Source of the DNA: an uncultured Cellvibrionales bacterium
GTDB lineage: Bacteria > Pseudomonadota > Gammaproteobacteria > Pseudomonadales > Dasaniaceae
DNA length: 45,308 nucleotides
Reading direction: 5' to 3'
Assembly (NCBI GenBank): GCA_913019905.1
Contig: CAJVZD010000037.1
Span: 1-45,308 of the forward strand
Shown: positions 7,326 to 15,229 of the stretch, one piece after another
Position numbering within the stretch: the first letter of the stretch is position 1
How the letters are laid out: every line of letters begins with the position of its first letter
The notes under the pieces: generated by a model
Seen by the model: only the letters and a program-made list of their open reading frames with translations
Told to the model about the DNA's origin: nothing
Database searches by the model: none
Program-made: the position numbers and the translations under genes

Positions 7326-10136
7326 ATGTTTAGACCACTGAAAAAAGCCTCCGGCTTGTCGCTCGCGATTATCGTGGCGATGGGAGCTGGAGCTGGCGGT
7401 ACTGCGCTGACAGCAGCTGCCCAGGAAGCTGAAGATGTAATAGAGAACATTGTTATCACCGGGTCACGCATCAAGCGTACTGACGGTGCTAGCATCAGTC
7501 CAATGACAGTACTTACCGAAGCTGACTTGAGCATTTCTGGTAACCTGACTTTGGAAAACTTCGTACAAGACTTGCCTTCTGTTAATGGCGGCGATTACGG
7601 TTCCGGCGTCAATAACGGTAACCCAGGCGTTGCATCAGTTTCCTTGCGTGGTTTGGGACCCAACCGTACGCTGGTACTGGTAAATGGTAAGCGATTTGCG
7701 TCTCAAGGCGTAAACGGATTTGTTGATATCAACAGTATCCCAACTGCCATCGTTGAGCGTGTTGAAGTCATGCGCGATGGTGCATCAACCATTTATGGTA
7801 CCGATGCTGTTGCCGGTGTTGTTAACATCATCACTAAGAAAGATTTTGAAGGCGTAGAGCTTGAGTACGGTTACGACGTCACCTCCGAAGACGATGGCGA
7901 AATGCACAACTTCTCTGCGACTTTCGGCAATACCTTCGAAAAGGGTAACTTTGTTTTCTCTGCGCAAGTCAATAAGCGTGATGAAATACGTCAAGGCGAC
8001 AGAGGCTATTCGGCTTGTCCTTATTTCGACGACGGAACTCAGAAGATTTGTGGTGGTAGTGGTACAACTACTCCAGCATCGTTTTCACCCATAGGTGGTT
8101 TTGGGGATCCGAGCAACCAGGTATTGGATGCCGATGGATTTACAACTCGTGATTTTGATCCAGCGGGTGATGCGTTTAACTATGCAGCATTGAGCTACTT
8201 GACGACTCCGCAAGACGTATACAGTCTGTACGGTGCGGTTAATTACCAGATGATTGAAGAAAGTGCATTTGGTTCTTTAGGCTCATCTTTGGAGATGAAC
8301 TACTCAAACCGGACATCCGATCAGTTGTTGGCACCGGTTGGTACTTTTGGTGGTTGGTTGACTTCAGCTTCTCATCCGAATAACCCATTTGGCGACATTC
8401 TTTGTGACGCGAACCCTGATTGTACTGCTCCTCAGGCCGTTGCAACAGCAAGACGTTTAACTGAATCAGGTGGTCGACGATTTACCCAGGAAGTGAATAC
8501 CTGGCGTGTTGCGCTAGGTCTTGACGGTGAACTCAATAACGGCTGGACTTGGGACGCGACATACACGCTAGCAAAATGGATAGATAGCCAGCGTGACGAA
8601 GGTCGTCCTAACCGCCCTGGTATAGAAGCGATGATGGATCCCGATTTGTGTGCTGCAGACGGAAATTGTCCTGGCATCTTCAACCCATTTATTAGCAACA
8701 GTATGACAGCCGATCAGGTTGCATACGGATTTGTTGGTGTTAACACAAAAGATTATTCAAAGCTGAATATTTTCCAGTTTAACCTCTCCGGTGGAACTGG
8801 CATTAATTTACCTGGTGGTGAAATCAGCTGGGCTGTTGGCTATGAAAATCGCCGTGAACTTGCCTCGTCGAATCCTGATGGCGGTGCTGCTCTTGGTGCG
8901 ATTGCCTTTACTCCAGGGCAGACTACAGGCGGAAGATTTGAGGTTGACGAATTTTACGGTGAAGTTGTTTTCCCCATCTTGCAAGGTGCACCAATGGCCG
9001 AAGTACTGGCGGTTGAAGCTTCTTATCGTGTAACTGACGTCGATTTCTTGAGTGGAAGTGACAGCATCTATAAAGTGGCTGTTGAGTGGGCACCGGTTGA
9101 AGATATTCGCTTCCGTGCTACTTTCGCTGAAGGTTTCCGTGCACCTAATATCAGTGAGCTTTTCCTAGGTCAGCAGCAATCCGCTGAAACCTACACTGAT
9201 CCATGTCGCAACTACGGTACTGCCGGTACTGACGCGAATGTTGTTGCAAACTGTCAGGCTGATGGCTTGCCAGCAGACTTCAATCTTGCGACATTCCAGG
9301 CGACTACCTTACAAGGTGGTAACCCAAATCTAGAGCCAGAAACTTCAGAGTCATTTACATTTGGTATCGTTTTCCAGCCGAGCTTTGTTGAAAATTTAAC
9401 AGTTTCGCTTGATTACTTCGATATTGAAATTGAAGATGCGGTTGGTACTGCACCAACTTCAGAAGTTATTTCTGCTTGTTATGCCAGTGCGGGCTTTTCG
9501 GATCCACTGTGTGCTTTGATTGTTGGTCCTGCTTTCCCAGGCGTTGATGAAACACCTTCTCCATTGGCTCCCGCGCGCAGAAATACCGTTGAACAAATAT
9601 CGGGTATTTTGCAAACTACGGCTAACTTGGCGACCTACAATACCAGCGGTTATGATTTCGCGGTTCGTTATGGTTTTGAAACATCATTGGGTATGATTGA
9701 TCTAGCGGCTTCTGGTACTTACCTGGACGAGTATGACTATATACCTTTCGCTGGCGGAGACGTCGTTGAGTTAGCGGGTCAGTTCGGTGGTGATCCAGCC
9801 TATGGTAACCCAGCAACTTTTGCTGACTGGCAGACTAACTACAGTGCCACGCTAACACGTGATAACTGGGGTGTTAACTTAACAGCGAAGTACATGGCTG
9901 CAACTGATGATATTCAAGCAGCTGATGCTAATCTGGAAAACACTGCTGATGACGTTACGTACTTAGACGCACAAGGTTACTTCACCTGGAAAGACATTAC
10001 GTTTACAGTAGGTATTCGTAACTTAACTGATGAAGAGCCACCTTATGTTACTGCTTACGATGACATGAACACTATTCAGTACAGCTATGATACACAGGGT
10101 CGTTACTACTACACCCGTGCAAAAATGACTTTCTAA
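7326..10136 (+). CDS. TonB-dependent outer-membrane receptor (no STN domain)
   Basis: This 936-residue outer-membrane receptor would import a large or scarce substrate by energy from TonB-ExbB-ExbD. A signal peptide ends near AAAQ (about 33). A TonB-box/plug start (ENIVITGSRIKR, 40-51) leads into the plug with RTLVLVNGKR, INSIPTAIVERVEVM and GASTIYGTDAVAGVVNII. The barrel follows, with the family motif NPNLEPETSESFTFGI and a C-terminal strand ending in aromatic Phe. It lacks the N-terminal signalling domain, unlike the receptor at 15230-18208, so it should not signal to a sigma factor. The ribosome site AGGGAGATAAAG immediately precedes the ATG. A strong terminator follows at 10194-10228, so the gene is monocistronic. 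The nearest regulator is the CadC-like protein upstream. The ligand cannot be read from sequence. Confidence 0.93.
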   Translation: MFRPLKKASGLSLAIIVAMGAGAGGTALTAAAQEAEDVIENIVITGSRIKRTDGASISPMTVLTEADLSISGNLTLENFVQDLPSVNGGDYGSGVNNGNPGVASVSLRGLGPNRTLVLVNGKRFASQGVNGFVDINSIPTAIVERVEVMRDGASTIYGTDAVAGVVNIITKKDFEGVELEYGYDVTSEDDGEMHNFSATFGNTFEKGNFVFSAQVNKRDEIRQGDRGYSACPYFDDGTQKICGGSGTTTPASFSPIGGFGDPSNQVLDADGFTTRDFDPAGDAFNYAALSYLTTPQDVYSLYGAVNYQMIEESAFGSLGSSLEMNYSNRTSDQLLAPVGTFGGWLTSASHPNNPFGDILCDANPDCTAPQAVATARRLTESGGRRFTQEVNTWRVALGLDGELNNGWTWDATYTLAKWIDSQRDEGRPNRPGIEAMMDPDLCAADGNCPGIFNPFISNSMTADQVAYGFVGVNTKDYSKLNIFQFNLSGGTGINLPGGEISWAVGYENRRELASSNPDGGAALGAIAFTPGQTTGGRFEVDEFYGEVVFPILQGAPMAEVLAVEASYRVTDVDFLSGSDSIYKVAVEWAPVEDIRFRATFAEGFRAPNISELFLGQQQSAETYTDPCRNYGTAGTDANVVANCQADGLPADFNLATFQATTLQGGNPNLEPETSESFTFGIVFQPSFVENLTVSLDYFDIEIEDAVGTAPTSEVISACYASAGFSDPLCALIVGPAFPGVDETPSPLAPARRNTVEQISGILQTTANLATYNTSGYDFAVRYGFETSLGMIDLAASGTYLDEYDYIPFAGGDVVELAGQFGGDPAYGNPATFADWQTNYSATLTRDNWGVNLTAKYMAATDDIQAADANLENTADDVTYLDAQGYFTWKDITFTVGIRNLTDEEPPYVTAYDDMNTIQYSYDTQGRYYYTRAKMTF

Positions 10137-10193
10137 GCTTGTTGTTAAGCATAGGATCCAGGTTGGTTTTATAAACCGAAGATCGGAAGGTTG

Positions 10194-10228
10194 AGCCCTC
10201 AAGAATTTTTCTTGGGGGCTTTTTTTTT
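10194..10228 (+). terminator. Rho-independent terminator of the TonB receptor gene
   Basis: AGCCCTCAAGA pairs with TCTTGGGGGCT over 11 bp with one G-T pair and a short loop. A run of nine T follows at 10220-10228. It lies 58 bases after the receptor stop codon. Confidence 0.93.
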
Positions 10229-10779
10229 ACTCACTTTTTGTATTAGAATTGGCGAAGCTACCGGCTAGGAATCAGTTAGGCATCGAAAACACGTTAACTG
10301 GCATTGAAGATAGTGCACATAGTTGAGTGATGGGTGCTAAGTGCTAAGTGCTGAGTGATGGAACAAGTTGTCTTCAACTTATTGCAAGACAGACGGTCTG
10401 GACTATTTTTCTAAACCGAAGGTAAAGGAAAATTTATCGTTGGCCAAGCAGTCATTTTGGAATCAGATAGGGAACGAAAATACTTTAACTTCCTGAGAAG
10501 GTCCCACGGTTAATTGAACACGGAGTGATGGCAAAAGATGGCTGCCTACAATTCTTGTCATCATATCTTGCGAGAATGAATGTTTTCACCGTCGAGATCC
10601 TTCTGCGACTAACGTCCTGAGTCATCGGTTGTTAGAGATCTACCCGACGGATCTGCCTGACTTTACTGCTAAAGTCCCGCTCTACTAGAAGTAATTTTAC
10701 GGCCTCAACGACAAAGAGTTAAGACATTATATCTGGCCCTATCGCGCAGAAAGTCTTCTCAAAATGAAATGGTAATAAG
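10229..10779. repeat. Non-coding stretch with a decayed ~190-bp duplication and heptamer repeats
   Basis: No gene is supportable between the terminator and the second TPR lipoprotein. Two 32-bp stretches, 10268-10299 and 10459-10490 (both starting GGAATCAG and ending TTTAACT/GTTAACT), match at 27 of 32 positions. After each comes GAGTGATGG (10325-10333 and 10523-10531) and further weak similarity. Inside the first copy, a heptamer GTGCTAA/GTGCTGA/GTGATGG is repeated in tandem from 10334 to 10361. A 27-codon open stretch near 10600-10690 is interrupted by stops and might be a gene relic. Confidence 0.6.
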
Positions 10780-11955
10780 CTAACGAATGTGAGTAAGGGC
10801 GTCGTATTTGTGACTGTACTTAACTCTATCCACAGTTGCTGTTGCGCTATTGGCTGCTTGTTGAAAATTTTCCCTGGCTGCGGTGATATCGCCGGTTTGT
10901 AATTGCGCTAATGCCAACAGGCGGTAAAACCTGTGATCATCTTTCCTAAGGCGTATTGCTTCTTTCAATAGTTTTTTAACTTCCTCAAATTTGTCCCCCG
11001 CATAGGCCTTTTCTGCTAAATGATACTGATAGTAAGGATTCTTGCTGTGATAGACTTTAACTTGATTATTATAATACAGCGCTCGCTCTGACTTCCCCTG
11101 GTGCCTATATAGCTGAGCCAGGTTGCTCATCGCGGACGGATCCGACGCCACCTCAATTGCTTTCAAAAACGCGTTCTCGGAGTGGACTTCGTGTCCGGCT
11201 CGGCGGTAAAGCGTGCCGAGGTTAGTCCAGAAGTATCCAATGTCTGGGCTGATTTCGATGGCTTGTCTAAAGTGCAAAAAGGCCTGTGGCAGCTCCTTCG
11301 TATCGAGCATATGCACGCCCATATTGTTGTGGAACTGGGCTTCAGCGTGTTGATCTGAAACTTCCCACATATGATATTGTTTGCTGAAACTGGCCACATC
11401 AAAATCAACGGCGGTCCGACCGAGAGGGGCCATATCGACAACCGCATTAATGTGCAAATTGTAAATATATGCTCCTCCGACTTCATCCCATGTAGGTGGA
11501 ATATCGACGCGCTGATAATGAACATTTAGGCCCGCCTCTCTCGCTAGAGCCACAAAAAGGTTGGTAAAGGATAGACAGTTTCCTTCTCTTGCTTCATAAG
11601 CGCCACGGGCAGAATAAGTTTTCACTAGATTATACTGAAGATTGATTGAACCCTCTTTCAGTATGGCGTTCAGGATGGCCCGCATCTTTTGCCGTTCAGT
11701 GATAGCCGTAGCTGTGTGCTGACGGACAAAGGCTCGCATTTCGTCGGTCAGTGTCAACAGGTGGGGGGCGTCCAGCTCCGGCACCGGTTGTCCCGGAAAG
11801 AAAAGATGACCGGCTAACAACTTACTACCGTCAATTTGAGACTGAGAAAAAGATGGGCTATGGGTGCAAGCCGAGGCGAGAATAGTCAGTGACGTGAGCA
11901 GCGCCAGTCTGATGAGCATTAAGTGCATTCGGGAATATCGGCTTGAAAAGATCAC
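10780..11955 (-). CDS. Lipoprotein with transglutaminase-like domain and TPR repeats (copy 2)
   Basis: This 391-residue protein is the paralogue of 2244-3395. It has a lipoprotein-type signal ending LASAC (Cys30), a transglutaminase-like region with Cys127 (GNCLSFTNLF), His168 (NLHINAV) and Asp184 (VDFDVA), and TPR repeats from about residue 200 (FHNNMGVHML, WTNLGTLYRRAGHE, RLLALAQLQTGD). The role is unknown; the fold and anchor suggest envelope protein processing. The GTG at 11955 is preferred over the ATG at 11928, because the extra SSRYSR aligns with the FKYSR of copy 1 and places the start at the same distance from the signal peptide. A good sigma-70 promoter lies 63 bases upstream. Conserved Cys, His and Asp in both copies argue for retained catalysis rather than drift. 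Confidence 0.8.
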   Translation of the reverse strand: MIFSSRYSRMHLMLIRLALLTSLTILASACTHSPSFSQSQIDGSKLLAGHLFFPGQPVPELDAPHLLTLTDEMRAFVRQHTATAITERQKMRAILNAILKEGSINLQYNLVKTYSARGAYEAREGNCLSFTNLFVALAREAGLNVHYQRVDIPPTWDEVGGAYIYNLHINAVVDMAPLGRTAVDFDVASFSKQYHMWEVSDQHAEAQFHNNMGVHMLDTKELPQAFLHFRQAIEISPDIGYFWTNLGTLYRRAGHEVHSENAFLKAIEVASDPSAMSNLAQLYRHQGKSERALYYNNQVKVYHSKNPYYQYHLAEKAYAGDKFEEVKKLLKEAIRLRKDDHRFYRLLALAQLQTGDITAARENFQQAANSATATVDRVKYSHKYDALTHIR

Positions 11956-12017
11956 AAATATTTCTCAGGTTTTGACACAGGAAAATTCTCTAAGAATATG
12001 GGGCCAAATGTACACTG

Positions 12018-12045
12018 ATAATAACCTTTGTATAGAGAAAGTCAA
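12018..12045 (-). promoter_or_regulatory. Sigma-70-type promoter for TPR lipoprotein copy 2
   Basis: On the minus strand, TTGACT (12045-12040) is followed after 16 bases by TATTAT (12023-12018). Both boxes match the consensus at five of six positions. The start codon lies 63 bases downstream. Confidence 0.6.
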
Positions 12046-12181
12046 AAGGCGAGCGAAAGGAATTTGGTCGCTGCAGACCATAATGATCACACATTTGTCG
12101 TTTTACTGATGGTCTATCTATTTTCCGTTTTCTCTATTCAGTTTTTATATTCAGTATACGGGAAAATGAAAACTAACATTG

Positions 12182-12210
12182 TTGTCTAGCGAAAAGCGGT
12201 CGGCTAAAAA
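12182..12210 (+). promoter_or_regulatory. Weak sigma-70-type promoter candidate
   Basis: TTGTCT (12182-12187) and TAAAAA (12205-12210) are spaced 17 bases, each matching the consensus at four of six positions. It would serve the secreted-protein gene at 12304. Confidence 0.3.
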
Positions 12211-12303
12211 CTACAGCGTGATTGGCGTTAACGCGTAACTTGTATGCCCGAGAAGGCTGTGCGAAACTAAGAGACTCATTCTATTTCAATTCGGTCATTT
12301 CTA

Positions 12304-12759
12304 ATGAAAATAGTTACTGTTAGTTTTTTCTTTGCTCTGTTCATTACCCAGCCCATTTTTGCCAGTGAAGCTCCCGATGTTAGAAAACTGATGACCGCTT
12401 ATCAGTTTCAGGAGGCGGGATTAGATACCTTGAATAAAAAACAACTGCAGGCTTTAAACCAGTGGCTTATTAGTTACACGGCTAATGAGGCGCCAATAAT
12501 CCAGAAGAAAAATAAAACCGTAAAGAAAGCAGTGAGGGCCACTTTCAACAGCCAGTTAGTCGGAGACTTTGTGGGCTGGACTGGCAAGACAAAATTCGTT
12601 CTTGAAAACGGTCAGGTTTGGAAGCAGCGCAATTCCGATCAGTGGCGTTCACCGACGATAAAAAGTCCTACGGTTGTAGTCAGGAAAAACATCTTAGGTT
12701 TTTATGTCATGGACATTGAAGGAGTCAAGCGATCCATTGGCGTTAAGCGGGTTCAATAG
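12304..12759 (+). CDS. Small secreted protein of unknown function
   Basis: This 151-residue protein starts with a clear cleavable signal peptide (MKIVTVSFFFALFITQPIFA, 1-20), so it is probably periplasmic. The middle is lysine-rich (QKKNKTVKKAVRA, about 66-78). It is followed by a compact beta-like region with GWTGKTKFVLENGQVWKQ (about 91-108) and VVVRKNILGFYVMDIEG near the end. The pattern 'F-x-LENGQVWxQ' recurs, as I remember it, in small uncharacterised periplasmic proteins of gammaproteobacteria, but I cannot name a family. It precedes the acyl-CoA ligase operon by 128 bases on the same strand and could share a transcript; nothing shows that it takes part in that pathway. Confidence 0.65.
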   Translation: MKIVTVSFFFALFITQPIFASEAPDVRKLMTAYQFQEAGLDTLNKKQLQALNQWLISYTANEAPIIQKKNKTVKKAVRATFNSQLVGDFVGWTGKTKFVLENGQVWKQRNSDQWRSPTIKSPTVVVRKNILGFYVMDIEGVKRSIGVKRVQ

Positions 12760-12887
12760 AAACAGGACGTTGTCAAATATCGCTAATGTTTACGCTCCAT
12801 CATGTCTGCGTTCTATCGATAACAGCCGGTGTCTTTTTAAGTATTCTGTAGTCAGTAGTCATTGGGCGCCTCTCCGGGAAAAGTATA

Positions 12888-14252
12888 ATGAAACTTTGGA
12901 ATCCTCAAGCGGAATGCCTGAGTCGAGACGACCTGCGCAAACTGCAGTTGGAGAAACTTCGCACATTGTTGCATCGAGTTGACGCGCAAAGTCCTTACTA
13001 TCATCAGAAGTTTATCGATGCCGGTGTAAAGCCAGGCGACTTAAAGTCTTTGGATCACTTTCAGTCTTTTCCCTTCTTCGATAAAGACGAAGAGCGCAAA
13101 AGCCAGGAACAATCTAAGCAGGAACTCGGGCACCCTTTTGGGATGCACATTTCTTGCGATCGTAAAAAAGTGAATCGAATATCGTCATCATCCGGTACCA
13201 CTGGCTCCCCGACATTCAGCGGTTTTACAAAATTGGATAGAGAAATAGCTGCTGAAAATTGTTCCCGGGGAATGGTCCGTATGGGCATGGAGCCTGGAGA
13301 CGTTGTACTGCATGCCAGCGTATTGAGTATGTGGGTGGCCGGTGTTCCGTCGGTCGATTCGATGATGGCCTTCGGTGCATGTGTCGTACCGGTGGGAGCT
13401 TTGAGTGGGGTGGAACGAATTGCGCAAATCGCTAGCGAAACGCGGCCCAAAATGATCCGCACGACGGTTTCTTTTGCACGTCATTTGGCAAAAACTATGA
13501 AGGAAAGGTCCGGAATTGACCCCAAAGCGCTGGGCATTGAGAAGGTGGTGGTCACCGGCGAGCCGGGAGGTAGTATCCCTGAAATTTATAGTGAAATTGA
13601 ATCTGGTTTTGGCGGCGCAACCTGTTATGACAGCATGGGAGCTACGGGAGGACATAGTCCGATTGGCATATCTTGTGAGGCGCACGCTGGCATTCATGTC
13701 TACGCGGAAGACAATCTCTATTATGAAATAATTGACCCTAAAACGATGCAGCCACTTCCTATCGAAGACGGTGTCGAAGGAGAAATTATCTTTACCGGGC
13801 TGGATAGGGAGTGCGGCCCTTTGCTGCGCTGGCGAGACAAAGATATTGTTAAGATAAGTACCAGTCCATGTAGCTGTGGTCGTCCCGGCGTGAGAATGAC
13901 ATTCAAAGGTCGTGTCGACGATATGCTGTTAGTGAAAGGAGTCAACGTGTTTCCCAACGCAGTTAGAGACGTCGTGAATAGTTTTTCAAATGAGACAACC
14001 GGAAATATCCGAATAGTTTTACCGGCTGCCGGCCCTGTCGCAGAGTCGCCGGTTTCTGTCATTGTGGAACATATTTCTGGATTGTCCGTCGACAAGTTAG
14101 ATGTATTGGGCCGCGCGTTAGAAGCGGCTATTCATCACCACTTACGATTTCGAAGTCGAATTCTTTTCGAATCAGAAGGCCTATTCGAGTTAAAAACAGG
14201 TACTACCGGCAAATCAAAATTGGTTGAAGTTGTTCCGAAGTTTACGCCTTAA
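12888..14252 (+). CDS. PaaK-like acyl/aryl-CoA ligase (phenylacetate-CoA ligase family)
   Basis: This 454-residue adenylate-forming enzyme would activate a carboxylic acid to its CoA thioester with ATP in the cytoplasm. The length and motifs match PaaK: ATP loop SSGTTGSP (101-108), the A5-like YDSMGATGG (in place of the usual Y-G-x-S/T-E), the LLRWRDKD adenosine-ribose Asp region, a CSCGRPGVRM stretch, and GRVDDMLLVKGVNVFP as the hinge. The C-terminal domain ends with the GTTGKSK lysine region. The acid cannot be read from sequence; phenylacetate is only the family type substrate, and no paaABCDE genes are seen. The ATG is preceded by GGGAAAAG. A crotonase gene follows after 26 bases, so the pair probably works in sequence in degrading one acid. 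Confidence 0.85.
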   Translation: MKLWNPQAECLSRDDLRKLQLEKLRTLLHRVDAQSPYYHQKFIDAGVKPGDLKSLDHFQSFPFFDKDEERKSQEQSKQELGHPFGMHISCDRKKVNRISSSSGTTGSPTFSGFTKLDREIAAENCSRGMVRMGMEPGDVVLHASVLSMWVAGVPSVDSMMAFGACVVPVGALSGVERIAQIASETRPKMIRTTVSFARHLAKTMKERSGIDPKALGIEKVVVTGEPGGSIPEIYSEIESGFGGATCYDSMGATGGHSPIGISCEAHAGIHVYAEDNLYYEIIDPKTMQPLPIEDGVEGEIIFTGLDRECGPLLRWRDKDIVKISTSPCSCGRPGVRMTFKGRVDDMLLVKGVNVFPNAVRDVVNSFSNETTGNIRIVLPAAGPVAESPVSVIVEHISGLSVDKLDVLGRALEAAIHHHLRFRSRILFESEGLFELKTGTTGKSKLVEVVPKFTP

Positions 14253-14278
14253 ATAGACTGTTATCGACGAGTGCTATT

Positions 14279-15064
14279 ATGAGAAAAGTATTGCATGAAA
14301 GAGTGATTTTTGAGACTACAGATCGGGTTGCAACAATTACTCTCGATCGATCTGACCGGTTAAATGCTTTCGACGCTGCCATGTATTTGGGGGTTAACGA
14401 AGCACTTGAATTGTACAGAGACGATAAAGATCTCTGGGTCGCGATTATTCAAGCTCGGGGGGAAAAAGCCTTTAGTGCGGGAGCTGACGTAAAGGCATTG
14501 GATGAAAACGCAAAAAACGGGTTGAACCGAGGATTGGGTGAACTTAGTCTGGATACGAGCATGGTCACCAGCAAGCCGATTATTGCGGCAGTACAAGGTC
14601 ACTGCGTTGGCGAAGGGGTTAATCTTATTCTAGCCTGTGATCTGGTCTTTGCCGACGAGTCCGCGGTTTTTATGATTTCCGAGCCGAAAATAGGTACTAA
14701 CGCCATCGATATCCCCATCAAATTGGGGAAAAAAATTGGTTATAGTAAAGCGTTTGCCTTTCTTACTCCCGGCGACGGAAAAAACGCCCAGTGGTGTAAA
14801 GAAGCTGGATTAGTTGAAACGGTGACTTCAGCGGGAACTGTACAGGCGGAAGCCTTGGCCTTTGCACAGCGCATTGCGATTGAGGCCGGGCCGCTGGCGA
14901 TTCAGTCTCAAAAAGAAACGTTATGGCGCAGTGTCTTCGAGGATGAAAGCATTGCTCGGGAGGTCGGAATTGAGAGGCGTACGGCTATGCGACTGACAAA
15001 AGACTACGCTGAAGGCCGGAACGCGTTTCTTGAAAAACGAAAACCCCATTTTTTAGGTGAATAA
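14279..15064 (+). CDS. Enoyl-CoA hydratase/isomerase (crotonase) family protein
   Basis: This 261-residue enzyme has the crotonase fold acting on CoA thioesters. The first oxyanion-hole loop is present (AFSAGADVKAL, 64-74), and so is the second (GHCVGEGVNL, 107-116). Of the two catalytic glutamates in classical enoyl-CoA hydratase, the second is kept (Glu135 in ISEPKIG). The first is replaced by Asn115, and an extra Glu112 stands in the normally glycine-rich turn. It may therefore be an isomerase, hydrolase, dehydratase or ring-modifying member rather than a standard hydratase. It is co-directional with the PaaK-like ligase 26 bases upstream, which suggests that its substrate is the CoA ester that ligase makes. 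Confidence 0.85.
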   Translation: MRKVLHERVIFETTDRVATITLDRSDRLNAFDAAMYLGVNEALELYRDDKDLWVAIIQARGEKAFSAGADVKALDENAKNGLNRGLGELSLDTSMVTSKPIIAAVQGHCVGEGVNLILACDLVFADESAVFMISEPKIGTNAIDIPIKLGKKIGYSKAFAFLTPGDGKNAQWCKEAGLVETVTSAGTVQAEALAFAQRIAIEAGPLAIQSQKETLWRSVFEDESIAREVGIERRTAMRLTKDYAEGRNAFLEKRKPHFLGE

Positions 15065-15229
15065 AGAGCTGTTGTGCGCAGCCGGTTACCACATCTGCCG
15101 TGCTCTATCAGAAAGTTAGGAGCTATTCTCGCTGCGAGCCGATAGATATCCCTAGATACAGCGGCGACAGTAACATAACTGGAGGCATCGCAGAGTGCTA
15201 TAACATGTGAACCTGCAGGAGACGACTGA

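Larger units (their letters stand above)
11956..12303. other. 348-bp divergent promoter region
   Basis: This lies between the second TPR lipoprotein (leftward) and the small secreted protein (rightward). It holds the leftward promoter listed at 12018-12045 and a weaker rightward one at 12182-12210. The rest is A+T-rich with no credible gene. Confidence 0.5.

Noticed and set aside
10229..10779. CRISPR array in the repeat-bearing stretch
   Set aside because: Only two imperfect copies of the long block exist and spacing is too wide; no cas genes are present.
2244..11955. Composite transposon bounded by the two TPR lipoproteins
   Set aside because: The paralogues are diverged at protein level, and there is no transposase, terminal inverted repeat or target duplication that I can see.
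11864..12109. 81-codon ORF opposite the start of TPR lipoprotein copy 2
   Set aside because: It is antisense to a supported gene and covers its promoter; no motif supports it.
15065..15229. Terminator between the crotonase gene and the STN receptor
   Set aside because: Only a short CTCGC-T-GCGAG dyad is present, with no T-run on either strand.
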